Source: JBNJGB01 sp051747385
GTDB taxonomy: Bacteria; Myxococcota_A; UBA9042; PHBI01; JACKFB01
Length of the DNA stretch: 34,173 nt
Assembly (NCBI GenBank): GCA_051747385.1
Contig: JBNJGB010000051.1
Span: forward strand, 1-34,173
Direction of reading: 5' to 3'
A program made the position numbers and the translations under genes. Within the stretch, counting starts at the first letter, position 1, and every line of letters starts with the position of its first letter. The notes below the pieces were generated by a model. It searched no databases. It saw only the letters and a list, made by a program, of their open reading frames with translations, and was not told the origin of the DNA. Positions 8,202 to 16,569 of the stretch are shown here, piece by piece.

Positions 8202-8762
8202 GTCGGGCCCCCGGCGACGCAGCCCGGCACGCGCGGCCAGGCCGAGCAGGAGCAGGACGAGGCCGGCGCCGAGCACCCACCTCCACCAGCCGCCGTCGTC
8301 GTCCTCGTCGACCGGCCGGGGTGGTGCGGGCGGCGGTGGCTTCAGGGCCTCGATGGCCCGGTCCAGCGCCGCCACCATGGCCGGCGCCTCCTGGAGCCCG
8401 GCGAGCCGAAGCTTCGTGACCTCGTGCCCGTCGTCCCGGAGGAAGACCAGGGTCGGGAGGCCCGAGATGCGGTACTCCATCCACAGGTCGTCGCCGCCCT
8501 CCGCCTCCACGTCCACCTCTACCGGGACGAAGCGCGCCAGGCGCTTCCGCACCTCGGGCTGCGGATAGACCCGCTCTTTCATCTCCCGGCAGGCCTCGCA
8601 CCAGGGCGCGGTGAAGTGGACGAACACCGGCCGTCCCTCGTGCTCGGCGCGCTCCAGGGCGTCCGGCAGGCTGTGGAGGAAGCTGGCGGGCGGTGGGCCC
8701 TCTTCCGCCCGGGCGGGGGCGGCGGCCAGGATCACGGCGACGGCCAGCGCGAGTCGGATCAC
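8187..8762 (-). CDS. Thioredoxin-fold protein with signal peptide and C-terminal membrane anchor
   Basis: A 191-residue exported thiol-disulfide protein resembling the C-terminal thioredoxin domain of DsbD or Thioredoxin_7 proteins. Seen: a signal peptide (residues 1-19, ending APARA), the active site TAPWCEAC with Cys55 and Cys58, and the cis-proline loop GLPT (Pro103). A proline/acidic spacer (141-156) is followed by one hydrophobic segment (161-179) and an Arg-rich cytoplasmic tail. The thioredoxin domain should face the periplasm. The GTG start has AGGAG about 8 nt upstream. It lies 119 bp downstream of the thioesterase gene on the same strand and overlaps the end of the TPR gene by 15 bp tail to tail. 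The redox partner is unknown. Confidence 0.88.
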   Translation of the reverse strand: MIRLALAVAVILAAAPARAEEGPPPASFLHSLPDALERAEHEGRPVFVHFTAPWCEACREMKERVYPQPEVRKRLARFVPVEVDVEAEGGDDLWMEYRISGLPTLVFLRDDGHEVTKLRLAGLQEAPAMVAALDRAIEALKPPPPAPPRPVDEDDDGGWWRWVLGAGLVLLLLGLAARAGLRRRGPDSRSS

Positions 8763-8881
8763 GGCGTCTCCTGAGCGACCACGGAGATCCTCGTCGGAGG
8801 GCGACGGCCCGAAAGCATAACGCAGGGCGAAGCGAAGCGGAGCCCCCCCTTGCCCTTGCCTGCTGTGTCTGGGGCCCCGGC
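8763..8881. other. Intergenic spacer with a TTGCCC run and GC-rich dyads
   Basis: Between the thioesterase and the thioredoxin-like gene. It contains CCCCCCTTGCCCTTGCC (8845-8861), one of three places in the window with tandem TTGCCC/GGGCAA hexamers. It also holds an imperfect dyad (GGGCGAAGCGAAGCGGAGCCCC). On the minus strand TATGCT near 8815-8820 could be a -10 element for the thioredoxin-like gene, but no matching -35 is evident. Confidence 0.35.
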
Positions 8882-9631
8882 TCAGCCCGGCGTGACCATG
8901 GCTCGGAAGACCGGCCGGTCCTCGCCGTCGCGGCACCCCTCGAAGGCGAGCGTCCCGTGCGGCTGCGTCCAGGTGGAGACCGCGACGACCTGGTCCAGGA
9001 GGGCCTCGCGGACGTAGTCGATGGCCAGGCGGCGGGTCGGCGTGCGGTCGCCGACGGCCTCGCCGTACACCCCGCCGCGGGCGGCCAGGGCGCGGGCGTC
9101 CTCGACCCAGTCCACGTAGGTCGCGTGGTTCACGTGCTGGAAGAGGTCCATGTCGCTGGCCCGGACCCGCAGGCCGGTGGACCAGGCGTCGGCGGGGGGC
9201 TCCAGGTCGCGTGGCACCCCGGGGCCGGGCTCCAGCCGCTCGGGGATGACGATGTCGCGCAGGAGGTCGGGCACGCGCGTCGGCCCCGTACCGCGGCCCA
9301 GGTACACGCCCGTGACCACGGCCCGGGCGACCACGTCGTCGCCGCGCAGGACCTCCTGGGCGAAGTGTACGCTGCTTCGGCCGACCTCCTGGACCCACAT
9401 CCGGCCTCGAAGCTCGGCCTCCTGCTCCGTGACCTGCTCGACGACCTCGAGCCGTTGGCTCCGAACCACCATGCGGTTGCCCTTCGCGAACAGGGCGGCG
9501 GTCGGATACCGCGGATCGGTCACCGCGCGCCAGCGGAGGTGCTCCATGTACCGGAGCAGCATGGCCGGCGAGATGCGCAGGTGGCGATCCAGCTCGAAGG
9601 GGCGGGTGACGAAGGTGTGCTCGACGCGCAT
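8882..9631 (-). CDS. Acyl-ACP thioesterase-like double hot-dog protein
   Basis: A 249-residue protein with two hot-dog halves, as in acyl-ACP thioesterases (PF01643), which release fatty acids from ACP. The first half runs from about 3 to 115 (FVTRPFELDRHLRISPAMLL, then a conserved-looking HF near 89). The second half has SDMDLFQHVNHATYVDWVED (159-178), close to the HVNN..Y..W pattern of the second FatA/FatB domain, in which the Asn and His are catalytic. I chose ATG 9631 with CGGAG about 10 nt upstream over a TTG 39 nt further up that lacks a ribosome site. A 4-hydroxybenzoyl-CoA thioesterase-type activity on CoA esters is the main alternative. Confidence 0.78.
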   Translation of the reverse strand: MRVEHTFVTRPFELDRHLRISPAMLLRYMEHLRWRAVTDPRYPTAALFAKGNRMVVRSQRLEVVEQVTEQEAELRGRMWVQEVGRSSVHFAQEVLRGDDVVARAVVTGVYLGRGTGPTRVPDLLRDIVIPERLEPGPGVPRDLEPPADAWSTGLRVRASDMDLFQHVNHATYVDWVEDARALAARGGVYGEAVGDRTPTRRLAIDYVREALLDQVVAVSTWTQPHGTLAFEGCRDGEDRPVFRAMVTPG

Positions 9632-9757
9632 GGCGGGCTCCGCGGCGGGAAGAGGAGGCGGGACGGGCAACTTAGCCGCCGCCGGACCGGAGTCAAGGAC
9701 GGCTCCGGCTGCGCCGAGGGTCGACGCGACGGTCCGTTCGTCCTACTCATGTAGGTC

Positions 9758-11668
9758 ATGGAGGAAGGGACGGACAGGTCGGCCGCCGTCGACGACGTGG
9801 TCCGGGTGGCGGCCTGGCTGCTGCCGCCCCTGGCGGCCGCCATCCTCTACGCGGGCGTCCTCGAAGCCGGCTTCGCCTACGACGATCCCGTGGCCGTGTC
9901 CCGCAATCCCCTGGTGGACGGCCGCGCGCCCTGGACCGAGGCCTTCACGCGGAACTTCTGGGGCGATCGGCCGGGCTTCGAGCACCTGGCGAGCTGGAGG
10001 CCCCTGACCGTGTTGAGCCTCCGCATGGATCACCGGGTGGGGGAGGGCGATCCGCGCCCGTTCCACCGGACGAACCTCGTCCTCCATCTGCTGGCGGTCC
10101 TGCTCACGCTGGCCGTGGCGCTGCGCGTGGGCCTCCCGCCGCCCGTGGCCATGGCCGTGGGGATGATGGTCGCAGTCCACCCCGCCTTCTCCGAGGCCGT
10201 GACCTCGGTGGTCGGGCGCGGCGACCTGCTCGCCGGGGCCCTGGCGCTGGCGGGCCTCCGGGTCCTGCACCGGAGCGGGGCCGCCGCCGCGGCCCTGCTC
10301 GGCCTGGCGCTGCTGTCGAAGGAGACCGCCGTCGTGGCCGTGGCCGCGGCCGTCGTCCTGGCCCTGCTCGATCGTCGCCGGGCGGTCGCGGCGGTCCTCG
10401 TGCTGCTCGTCGTGGGCTGGTACGCGGCGCGGGCCTCCGCCGTGGGGTACCTCGGGGGCGCCGTGCCGGCCCTGGACAACCCCCTCGCCGGTTTGGCCCC
10501 CGCGGAGCGACTCCCGGAGGCGGTCGCGATCGTCGGCCGCTACGTGGGGTGGTGGGTCGTGCCGCAGCCCATCGCCGCCGACTACGGTCCGGACGTGGCC
10601 CTGGCCGGCGACGCGGGATCGTACGTGTGGCTGGGCGGGGCCGCCCTGCTCGGCCTGGCGGTCGCGTGGGTGCTCGCCCTGCGCCGGGGCTGGCGCGCGG
10701 CGGCGGTGGGCCTCACCCTGGCGGGCGCGGCCCTGGTCCTGCTGTCCAACGCCCTGGTCGTCCTGCCGACGCCCCTGGCCGGTCGCCTCGCCTGGTGGCC
10801 GGGTCTCGGGCTGAGCCTGGCGCTGGGCGGGGCCCTCGCGGGCCTCCGGCGGCCGGCCGACATGGCGGGCGGAGCCGCCGTCGGGATCTGGCTCGTGGTC
10901 GCGGCGCCCGTCACGCTGGCCCAGGTGAGCGCGTGGCAGGGCGACGCCCCCCTGTTCGCCACGTCCATGCAGATCGTTCCGGACAGCGTCAAGACGCGCC
11001 TCAACCACGCCCGCCAGCGCCTGGAGGCCGGCGCGCCCGAGGAGGCCGCCCACCACCTCCGGGTCATCCTGGACCGCCGCCCCGACCATCGGCTCGCGCT
11101 GCTGAACCTGGCCCTGGCCCTGGAGCGCCTGGGACGCCACGACGCGGCTTGGGAGGCGGCGAAGCGCGCGGTGGAGGCGGAGAAGCGACCCGGGCGAGCC
11201 ACGGCGAACCTGTGCGCGCTCGGCCTGACGCGCGAGGAGGTGGACCCGGAGTGGCTCGTGGAGACGTGCCGTCGCGGTGCCCGGGCCGTTTCCGACCGCG
11301 TGGAGCCTGCCGTCAACCTGGCCCGCGCGCTGGCCCGGGCAGGTCTCGTGGACGCCGCCGAGGCGCAGTGGGGGGAGGTGTCGTCGCGCTGGCCGGACGC
11401 ACCGTTCGCCACGGGCCACCGGGTCGGATACCTCGTCTCCAGAGGGCGCCTGGACCGGGCCATCTCGCTTCAGCGGCGGCTGGTGCAGTCGTCCGGCGCC
11501 CCTCGGCACACGAAGAACCTCGTGGCGTTGCTCCTGCGCCGGGCGCGGTCGCTCGCGGAGGCCGGGCGCGCCGACGAGGCGTGCCGGCTGGCCCGGGAGG
11601 CACGCGATCTCGCGGCCGGTGTGGACGCGGTGGCAAAGCGTGCGCGCGCCCTCTGCCCCGACCTCTGA
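9758..11668 (+). CDS. TMTC-like polytopic membrane protein with C-terminal TPRs (probable GT-C glycosyltransferase)
   Basis: A 636-residue protein. Residues 18-400 contain about ten hydrophobic segments; residues 415-630 form TPR-like helix pairs. The first external loop has GFAYDDPVAVSRNP with Asp42 and Asp43, then NFWGDR, SWRPLTVLSLRMDH and FHRTNLVLHLL. Later come AVHPAFSEAV (139-148), VVGRGDLLAG (151-160) and LLSKETAVVA (185-194). This order of motifs matches the eukaryotic TMTC O-mannosyltransferases and their bacterial homologues (DUF1736 region). I infer a polyprenyl-phosphate-sugar-dependent protein glycosyltransferase acting at the outer face of the inner membrane. The acceptor is unknown. 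The ribosome site is weak, and a 5-bp dyad CCTAC-TCAT-GTAGG (9742-9755) lies just before the ATG. Confidence 0.8.
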   Translation: MEEGTDRSAAVDDVVRVAAWLLPPLAAAILYAGVLEAGFAYDDPVAVSRNPLVDGRAPWTEAFTRNFWGDRPGFEHLASWRPLTVLSLRMDHRVGEGDPRPFHRTNLVLHLLAVLLTLAVALRVGLPPPVAMAVGMMVAVHPAFSEAVTSVVGRGDLLAGALALAGLRVLHRSGAAAAALLGLALLSKETAVVAVAAAVVLALLDRRRAVAAVLVLLVVGWYAARASAVGYLGGAVPALDNPLAGLAPAERLPEAVAIVGRYVGWWVVPQPIAADYGPDVALAGDAGSYVWLGGAALLGLAVAWVLALRRGWRAAAVGLTLAGAALVLLSNALVVLPTPLAGRLAWWPGLGLSLALGGALAGLRRPADMAGGAAVGIWLVVAAPVTLAQVSAWQGDAPLFATSMQIVPDSVKTRLNHARQRLEAGAPEEAAHHLRVILDRRPDHRLALLNLALALERLGRHDAAWEAAKRAVEAEKRPGRATANLCALGLTREEVDPEWLVETCRRGARAVSDRVEPAVNLARALARAGLVDAAEAQWGEVSSRWPDAPFATGHRVGYLVSRGRLDRAISLQRRLVQSSGAPRHTKNLVALLLRRARSLAEAGRADEACRLAREARDLAAGVDAVAKRARALCPDL

Positions 11669-11673
11669 CCTCG

Positions 11674-11709
11674 GCCGGACGGCGGCCTCGCCCCCTCGGG
11701 ACGTCCGGC
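11674..11709 (+). terminator. Intrinsic-terminator-like hairpin after the TMTC-like gene
   Basis: GCCGGACG (11674-11681) and CGTCCGGC (11702-11709) form a perfect 8-bp stem with a 20-nt loop, followed by GATTTTCTT. The T run is short. Placement 5 nt after the stop codon supports termination. Confidence 0.55.
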
Positions 11710-11792
11710 GATTTTCTTAAAGCCGCCTCCGACGAGTGCCGAATCCACGGGGCGTCTGCGGGGTTCAGTTCCACGATCGAGCAGGGTGAACG

Positions 11793-11996
11793 ATGCAATT
11801 CGACCGTGACGGCCGCGTTCGGCGGCCAGACGTCCCCGACGCCTCGCGTCACCGGGAGCGTGCGTCTCCATCGGCCACGGAGGCCGGCCGCGTGGGCTCC
11901 CTCCGTCGCGCCGTACGAACCGGGACCTACCGGCCGGACGCCCGGGACGTGGCCTTCCGCTTCCTGCTGCGCGAGTTCCTCGGCGAGGAGATGTGA
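11793..11996 (+). CDS. Small FlgM-like protein (anti-sigma factor C-terminal motif)
   Basis: A 67-residue basic protein. The C-terminal half, GRVGSLRRAVRTGTYRPDARD followed by VAFRFLLREFL, resembles the sigma-28-binding end of FlgM, where a helix, a G-T/Y-x-V/P-D turn and a second helix wrap around the sigma factor. The first 30 residues are polar and probably disordered, as in FlgM. No flagellar genes are near, so it could be an anti-sigma factor for another sigma or a generic regulator. AGGGTGA lies 5 nt before ATG. The ORF stands alone between the TMTC-like gene and the restriction-modification operon. Its short length makes family assignment tentative. Confidence 0.5.
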   Translation: MQFDRDGRVRRPDVPDASRHRERASPSATEAGRVGSLRRAVRTGTYRPDARDVAFRFLLREFLGEEM

Positions 11997-12068
11997 CCCC
12001 GTCGCCGACCGACCCGTGACGCTCCTCCCCGCGACGTGATAAGCGGTGCGTCGCCGGGGAGGGCGTCC

Positions 12069-13910
12069 ATGGGCACGCAACTGAAGCTCGCGCTGACGGG
12101 AGGCGCGCCGCTCGAGGAGACCCACGAGGCCTTGCGGCGGATCGTGCCGGGGGCCTTCGTGGAGGGGCGCCTGGATCCGGAGCGGCTGCTGGCGCTGCTG
12201 GGCATCCCGGGCCACGACGACGATCCCGAGCGCTTCGGGTTCACGTGGGCGGGGCGTCGTGAGGCGGCGGCCGGCCTGCGGCGACCGGCGACGGGCGCGC
12301 TCCACCCCGTCCGCGAGGAGTCGGCCGGCTTCGACGAGGCGGAGAACGTCGTCGTCGAGGGGGACAACCTGGAGGTCCTCAAGCTGCTGCAGCGCGCCTG
12401 GGGCGGGGCGGTGAAAATGATCTTCATCGATCCCCCGTACAACACCGGGAACACGTTCATCTACGAGGACGACTTCCGGGACGGGGTCGAGGCCTACCTG
12501 CGGCAGACGGGCCAGCTGGACGCCGCCGGCCGCCGCCGGTCGAGCCGCGTGGAGCTGCACGGACGCCACCACTCCCGCTGGCTCGGCATGATGTACCCGC
12601 GGCTGGTGCTGGCCCGCCAGCTCCTGCGGGACGACGGCGCCATCTTCGTGTCCATCGACGACCGGGAGCAGCACCACCTGCGCCTGCTCATGGACGAGGT
12701 CTTCGGCGCAGAGAACTTCGTCGCCCACATCTCCTGGCAGAAGCGCTACACGCGGTCGAACAACACCAACAACTTCACGTCCGTGATCGACCACGTGCTC
12801 CTCTACCAGCGCTCGGAGGCCTTCCAGGTCAACCTGCTGCCCCGGGGCGACGACGCGCACGAGTTCGACAACCCGGACGACGACCCGCGCGGCCCCTGGA
12901 AGCCGACGTCCTTCCTCAACCAGGTGCCGCCCGAGCGCCGCCCGAACCTGGCGTACCCCATCCGCAATCCGAACACCGGCGAGGTGACGCACCCGGATCG
13001 GAAGGCCTGGCGCGTCAACCGGGAGGGCTTCGAGCGCCTCCAGCGCGAGGGCCGCCTGTACTGGGGCGCGGACGGCAAGCGGCCGTTCCCCCACGTGAAG
13101 ACCTTCCGGTCCGAGATCCGGGACGGCCTCACCCCCATCAACTTCTGGGCGCACGGCTACGCGGGCCACACGGACCGGGCCCACGCCGAGCTCAAGGAGC
13201 TGTTCGGGCGCAAGGTCTTCGACACGCCCAAGCCGTCGCTGCTGATCCGGCGCATGCTGGAGCACGCCACGGGCCCCGACGACCTGGTGATGGACTTCTT
13301 CGCGGGCTCCGGGGCCACGGCGCAGGCCGTCCTGGAGCAGAACGCGGAGGACGGCGGCCGTCGCCGCTTCGCCCTGGTGCAGCTTCCCGAGCCGGTGGAC
13401 GAGGGCGACTTCGACGACATCGCCCAGATCACCCGCGAGCGGGTCCGGCGGGTTCTGGCGCGGCTGGAGGAGCGCGGCGTCGCCTCCGATCCCGGCCGCG
13501 GCTTCCGGGCGCTGCGCCTGGCCCCGGCCCACGCGCCGGCCTGGCCGACCGACGCCGCGGTCGAGGACGCCGAGGTCCTGGCGGCGCTGCTGGAGGAGCG
13601 GGCGGACGGGGCGAGCGGGGACGCGCCGGAGGAGGACCTCCTCTTCGAGGTGATGCTCCGGGCCGGCCACCCACCCTCGGCGCAGCTGGAGCGCGTCGAC
13701 GCCGGCGGCCGGCGGACCTGGGCGGTGTCCGGCGGGAGCCTGCTGGTCTGCCTGGCCGCGGACCTGGACGACGCCTTCTTCGAGGCGGCCGCCGCGCGCC
13801 GCCCGCGGACGGTCGTGTGTCGCGAGGCGGCCTTCGGCGGCGACGACGCCCTGCGGGTGCGAGCCGCGCGGGCGCTGGAGGCCGAGGGCGCGGAGCTTCG
13901 CACGGTCTGA
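12069..13910 (+). CDS. mod: Type III restriction-modification DNA methyltransferase (Mod)
   Basis: A 613-residue adenine N6 methyltransferase that would recognise the target site and methylate it. Seen: IFIDPPYNTGNTF with the catalytic DPPY (121-124) before DFFAGSGATAQA (409-420), the AdoMet site; this order is the beta class used by type III Mod proteins. HSRWLGMMYPRLVLARQLL (168-186) and IFVSIDDREQHHLRLLMDEVFG are standard Mod motifs. Residues 220-390, including DNPDDDPRGPW, hold the probable target-recognition region. ATG is preceded by GGGGAGGG at 8 nt; an upstream in-frame GTG lacks a site. The stop overlaps the start of res by one base. All methyltransferase motifs look intact. Confidence 0.95.
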   Translation: MGTQLKLALTGGAPLEETHEALRRIVPGAFVEGRLDPERLLALLGIPGHDDDPERFGFTWAGRREAAAGLRRPATGALHPVREESAGFDEAENVVVEGDNLEVLKLLQRAWGGAVKMIFIDPPYNTGNTFIYEDDFRDGVEAYLRQTGQLDAAGRRRSSRVELHGRHHSRWLGMMYPRLVLARQLLRDDGAIFVSIDDREQHHLRLLMDEVFGAENFVAHISWQKRYTRSNNTNNFTSVIDHVLLYQRSEAFQVNLLPRGDDAHEFDNPDDDPRGPWKPTSFLNQVPPERRPNLAYPIRNPNTGEVTHPDRKAWRVNREGFERLQREGRLYWGADGKRPFPHVKTFRSEIRDGLTPINFWAHGYAGHTDRAHAELKELFGRKVFDTPKPSLLIRRMLEHATGPDDLVMDFFAGSGATAQAVLEQNAEDGGRRRFALVQLPEPVDEGDFDDIAQITRERVRRVLARLEERGVASDPGRGFRALRLAPAHAPAWPTDAAVEDAEVLAALLEERADGASGDAPEEDLLFEVMLRAGHPPSAQLERVDAGGRRTWAVSGGSLLVCLAADLDDAFFEAAAARRPRTVVCREAAFGGDDALRVRAARALEAEGAELRTV

Positions 13911-16471
13911 TGCGCCTCCGCTTCGACCCGCACCAGCCGCACCAGCTCGAGGCCATCCGCGCCGTCGTGGACGTCCTGGAGGGGCAGCCGCGCCGCCCGA
14001 CCGGCCTCGAGGCTCCGCGGGACGCGGACGGCGGCGTCGTGCAGGGCCTGGACCTGCCTCCCGGGCGCCTCCTGGACAACCTGCGCGCGGTCCAGCGACG
14101 GCACGGCCTGCCGGAGAGCCCGGACCTGGGCGAGGGCCTCCACCTGTCCGTGGAGATGGAGACGGGCACCGGGAAGACCTACACGTACCTGCGGACCCTC
14201 CGCGAGCTTCACGCCCGCTACGGCCTGTCGCGCTTCGTCGTCGTGGTGCCCGGGGTGGCCATCCGGGAGGGCGTGCTCCAGCAGATCCGCGCCACCGGGG
14301 CGCACCTGGACGCCCTGTACGACACCGGCCGCTGCGAGGCGCGCGTCCACCGGCCCGGGGCGCTGTCGGCGCTCCGCCGGTTCGCGCGGGACGACGGCCT
14401 GCAGGTGCTGGTGCTCAACATCGAGGCCTTCGACAAGGGGCGCCGGAACCTGCTGCACCGGCCGGCGGACGCGTTGGGCGGGAGGCGCCCCATGGACGTG
14501 CTCGCGGGGACGCGGCCCGTGGTGATCCTGGACGAGCCGCACCGCATGGCGGGGCCGAAGGCGCGGGAGGCCATCGCCTCGCTCGAGCCGCTGTGCACGG
14601 TGGGGTGGTCGGCGACCCACCGGCGGCTGCACCACCTCGTCTATCGGCTCGACCCGGTGCGGGCCTACGACCTGGGCCTGGTGAAGCGCATCGAGGTGGC
14701 GTCCGTCACGGCCGAGGGGACAGGCGGTCCGCCGCCCATGGAGGTCCGGAGCATCCGGGCGACCTCGCGCGGGGTGAGCGCGCGGCTGGCGCTGGAGGTC
14801 TCCGGCAGGGCCGGTCCGCGGCGGAAGGTGGTCACGGTCCGGGGCGAGGGGGAGGATCTTCAGGAGCTTTCCGGCGGCCGCGAGATCTACTCCGGCTGGG
14901 TCGTGGAGCATGTGGACGCGGCTCGGGGCCGGGTGGTCTTCGCGCACGGCGAGGCGCTCCACGAGGGTGCGCGGGCGGGTGTCGAGGCGCGGGCCGCGGT
15001 GATGCGGCGACAGCTCGAGGAGACCGTCCGGGAGCACCTGGAGCGCGAGCGCAGCGTGCGGCGCCTGCGGCCCGGCGGGCAGCGCATGAAGGTGCTGTCC
15101 CTGTGCTTCGTGGATCGGGTGGCGCACTACGCGGACGAGGACGGGCCCATCCGGCGGTGGTTCGAGGAGACCTGGACGCGCCTGTCCGCGGAGCCGCGAT
15201 ACGCGGACCTGGACCTGCCGCCCGTCGACCGGGTCCACGCCGGCTACTTCGCGGAGCGCGCCGGGCGCGCCGTGGACACGGGCGGGCGCTCGAAAGACGA
15301 CGACGCGGCGTACGCGCTCATCATGCGGGACAAGGAGAGGCTCCTGTCCCCCGACGAGCCGGTCCGGTTCGTGTTCAGCCACTCGGCCCTGCGGGAGGGC
15401 TGGGACAACCCCAACGTCTTCCAGATCTGCACGCTGCACGTCACGCGATCGGAGATCCGGAAGCGCCAGGAGCTGGGGCGGGGGCTGCGCCTGCCGGTGC
15501 TGGAGGACGGCCGCCGCACGGCGGATCCGGACGTGGCGCGCCTGGTCGTGGTGGCCAACGAGAGCTACGACGACTTCGCGCGTCGCCTCCAGCAGGAGAT
15601 CCGGGAGGAGACCGGCGCCGACTTCGCCGGCCGCGTCGTCGATCGGCGGGCCCGCCGGGCGGTGGGCCTGCGCGAGGGCTGGCGGGAGGACCCGGACCTG
15701 CTCCGGCTGTGGGAGGTCGTCGCGCGGCCGGTCCGCCACCGGGCGGACCTGGACGGCGATCGGCTGCGGAGGCGATGCGTGGAGGCGCTCCGGGCCCTGC
15801 CGGCTCCCGCGGTCGAGGCTCGCGTGCGGGTCCGGCGGGGCGAGGTCGGGATCGACGGCGCCGGGGAGGCGACGCGGGACCGGGTCCACGCCGCCGCGAC
15901 CGGGAGAGGGACGTCGGACCTGCCCGATCCCCTGGCGCACCTCCAGCGGGAGACCGGCCTGACCCGGCGCACGCTCGCCCGGGTGCTGGGGGAGGCCGGC
16001 CTGCTCGACGACCTGCTGCGCGACCCCGTGGGGGTGCTGGAGCGGGCTGCGGACGCCCTGGCGCGGGTCGTGCGCGAGGAGGCGGCGGACCGCGGGACCT
16101 GGGAGCCGTCCGGCGCGGCGCCGTCGCCGGAGACCTTCGAGGATCGGCCCCTCGCGGCGGGGAGGCGGGAGGTCGTGCCGGTGTCCAAGGCCCTCCACGT
16201 GGGCGTGCCGGTGCGCTCGGAGGCGGAGGCGCGTTGGGTCCGGGCGCTGGACGAGGACCCGTCGGTGCGCCGGTTCCTGCGCTGGCCGGGGTGGATGCCG
16301 GTGGAGACGCCGCTGGGCCGCGTGGACCCCGGCTGGGCCGTCCTCCGGGAGGAGGGCGCCGTCGAGGTCGTCCGGGCCTCGCGCGACGCGATGGGCGACC
16401 TGCAGCGGCGCTGCCTGGAGCGTCGCTTCGCCGCGATCGACGTCGCGTTCTGCACCGCCGTGGTGCGCTGA
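13910..16471 (+). CDS. res: Type III restriction enzyme helicase subunit (Res), nuclease motif apparently degenerate
   Basis: An 853-residue superfamily-2 ATPase that works with Mod. Seen: Walker A METGTGKTYTYL (GTGKT 86-90), motif II VVILDEPHRM (DEPH 208-211), motif III WSATH (233-237), and the C-terminal helicase motifs FSHSALREGWDNPNVFQICTL and RKRQELGRGLRLP. In active Res proteins the C-terminus has a PDWA...VVETKG nuclease site. Here the matching region (nt 16313-16383) reads RVDPGWAVLREEG, then VEVVRASRD: the aspartate position has moved or been replaced by Gly, and no E-x-K is present. The motor appears intact and the cutting site lost. The start overlaps the mod stop (TGATG). Length is near the lower end of the family. 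Confidence 0.9.
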   Translation: MRLRFDPHQPHQLEAIRAVVDVLEGQPRRPTGLEAPRDADGGVVQGLDLPPGRLLDNLRAVQRRHGLPESPDLGEGLHLSVEMETGTGKTYTYLRTLRELHARYGLSRFVVVVPGVAIREGVLQQIRATGAHLDALYDTGRCEARVHRPGALSALRRFARDDGLQVLVLNIEAFDKGRRNLLHRPADALGGRRPMDVLAGTRPVVILDEPHRMAGPKAREAIASLEPLCTVGWSATHRRLHHLVYRLDPVRAYDLGLVKRIEVASVTAEGTGGPPPMEVRSIRATSRGVSARLALEVSGRAGPRRKVVTVRGEGEDLQELSGGREIYSGWVVEHVDAARGRVVFAHGEALHEGARAGVEARAAVMRRQLEETVREHLERERSVRRLRPGGQRMKVLSLCFVDRVAHYADEDGPIRRWFEETWTRLSAEPRYADLDLPPVDRVHAGYFAERAGRAVDTGGRSKDDDAAYALIMRDKERLLSPDEPVRFVFSHSALREGWDNPNVFQICTLHVTRSEIRKRQELGRGLRLPVLEDGRRTADPDVARLVVVANESYDDFARRLQQEIREETGADFAGRVVDRRARRAVGLREGWREDPDLLRLWEVVARPVRHRADLDGDRLRRRCVEALRALPAPAVEARVRVRRGEVGIDGAGEATRDRVHAAATGRGTSDLPDPLAHLQRETGLTRRTLARVLGEAGLLDDLLRDPVGVLERAADALARVVREEAADRGTWEPSGAAPSPETFEDRPLAAGRREVVPVSKALHVGVPVRSEAEARWVRALDEDPSVRRFLRWPGWMPVETPLGRVDPGWAVLREEGAVEVVRASRDAMGDLQRRCLERRFAAIDVAFCTAVVR

Positions 16472-16569
16472 GGCGGACGCTCCTTTGACCCGTGGCATGT
16501 CCGGAGCCGATCCTCGGGGGTGGAGGCGTCCGTCCGGCGGCCACGCCGGCGGCGCCCCGGGAGGTCGCC

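Noticed and set aside
13340..13360. GAGGACGGCGGCC in mod as another copy of the interspersed core
   Set aside because: Only the first bases match and the rest follows normal Mod coding; chance similarity in GC-rich DNA.
13157..16498. 1,113-residue minus-strand frame opposite res and mod
   Set aside because: Res and Mod motifs are on the plus strand; this is a composition shadow despite its length.
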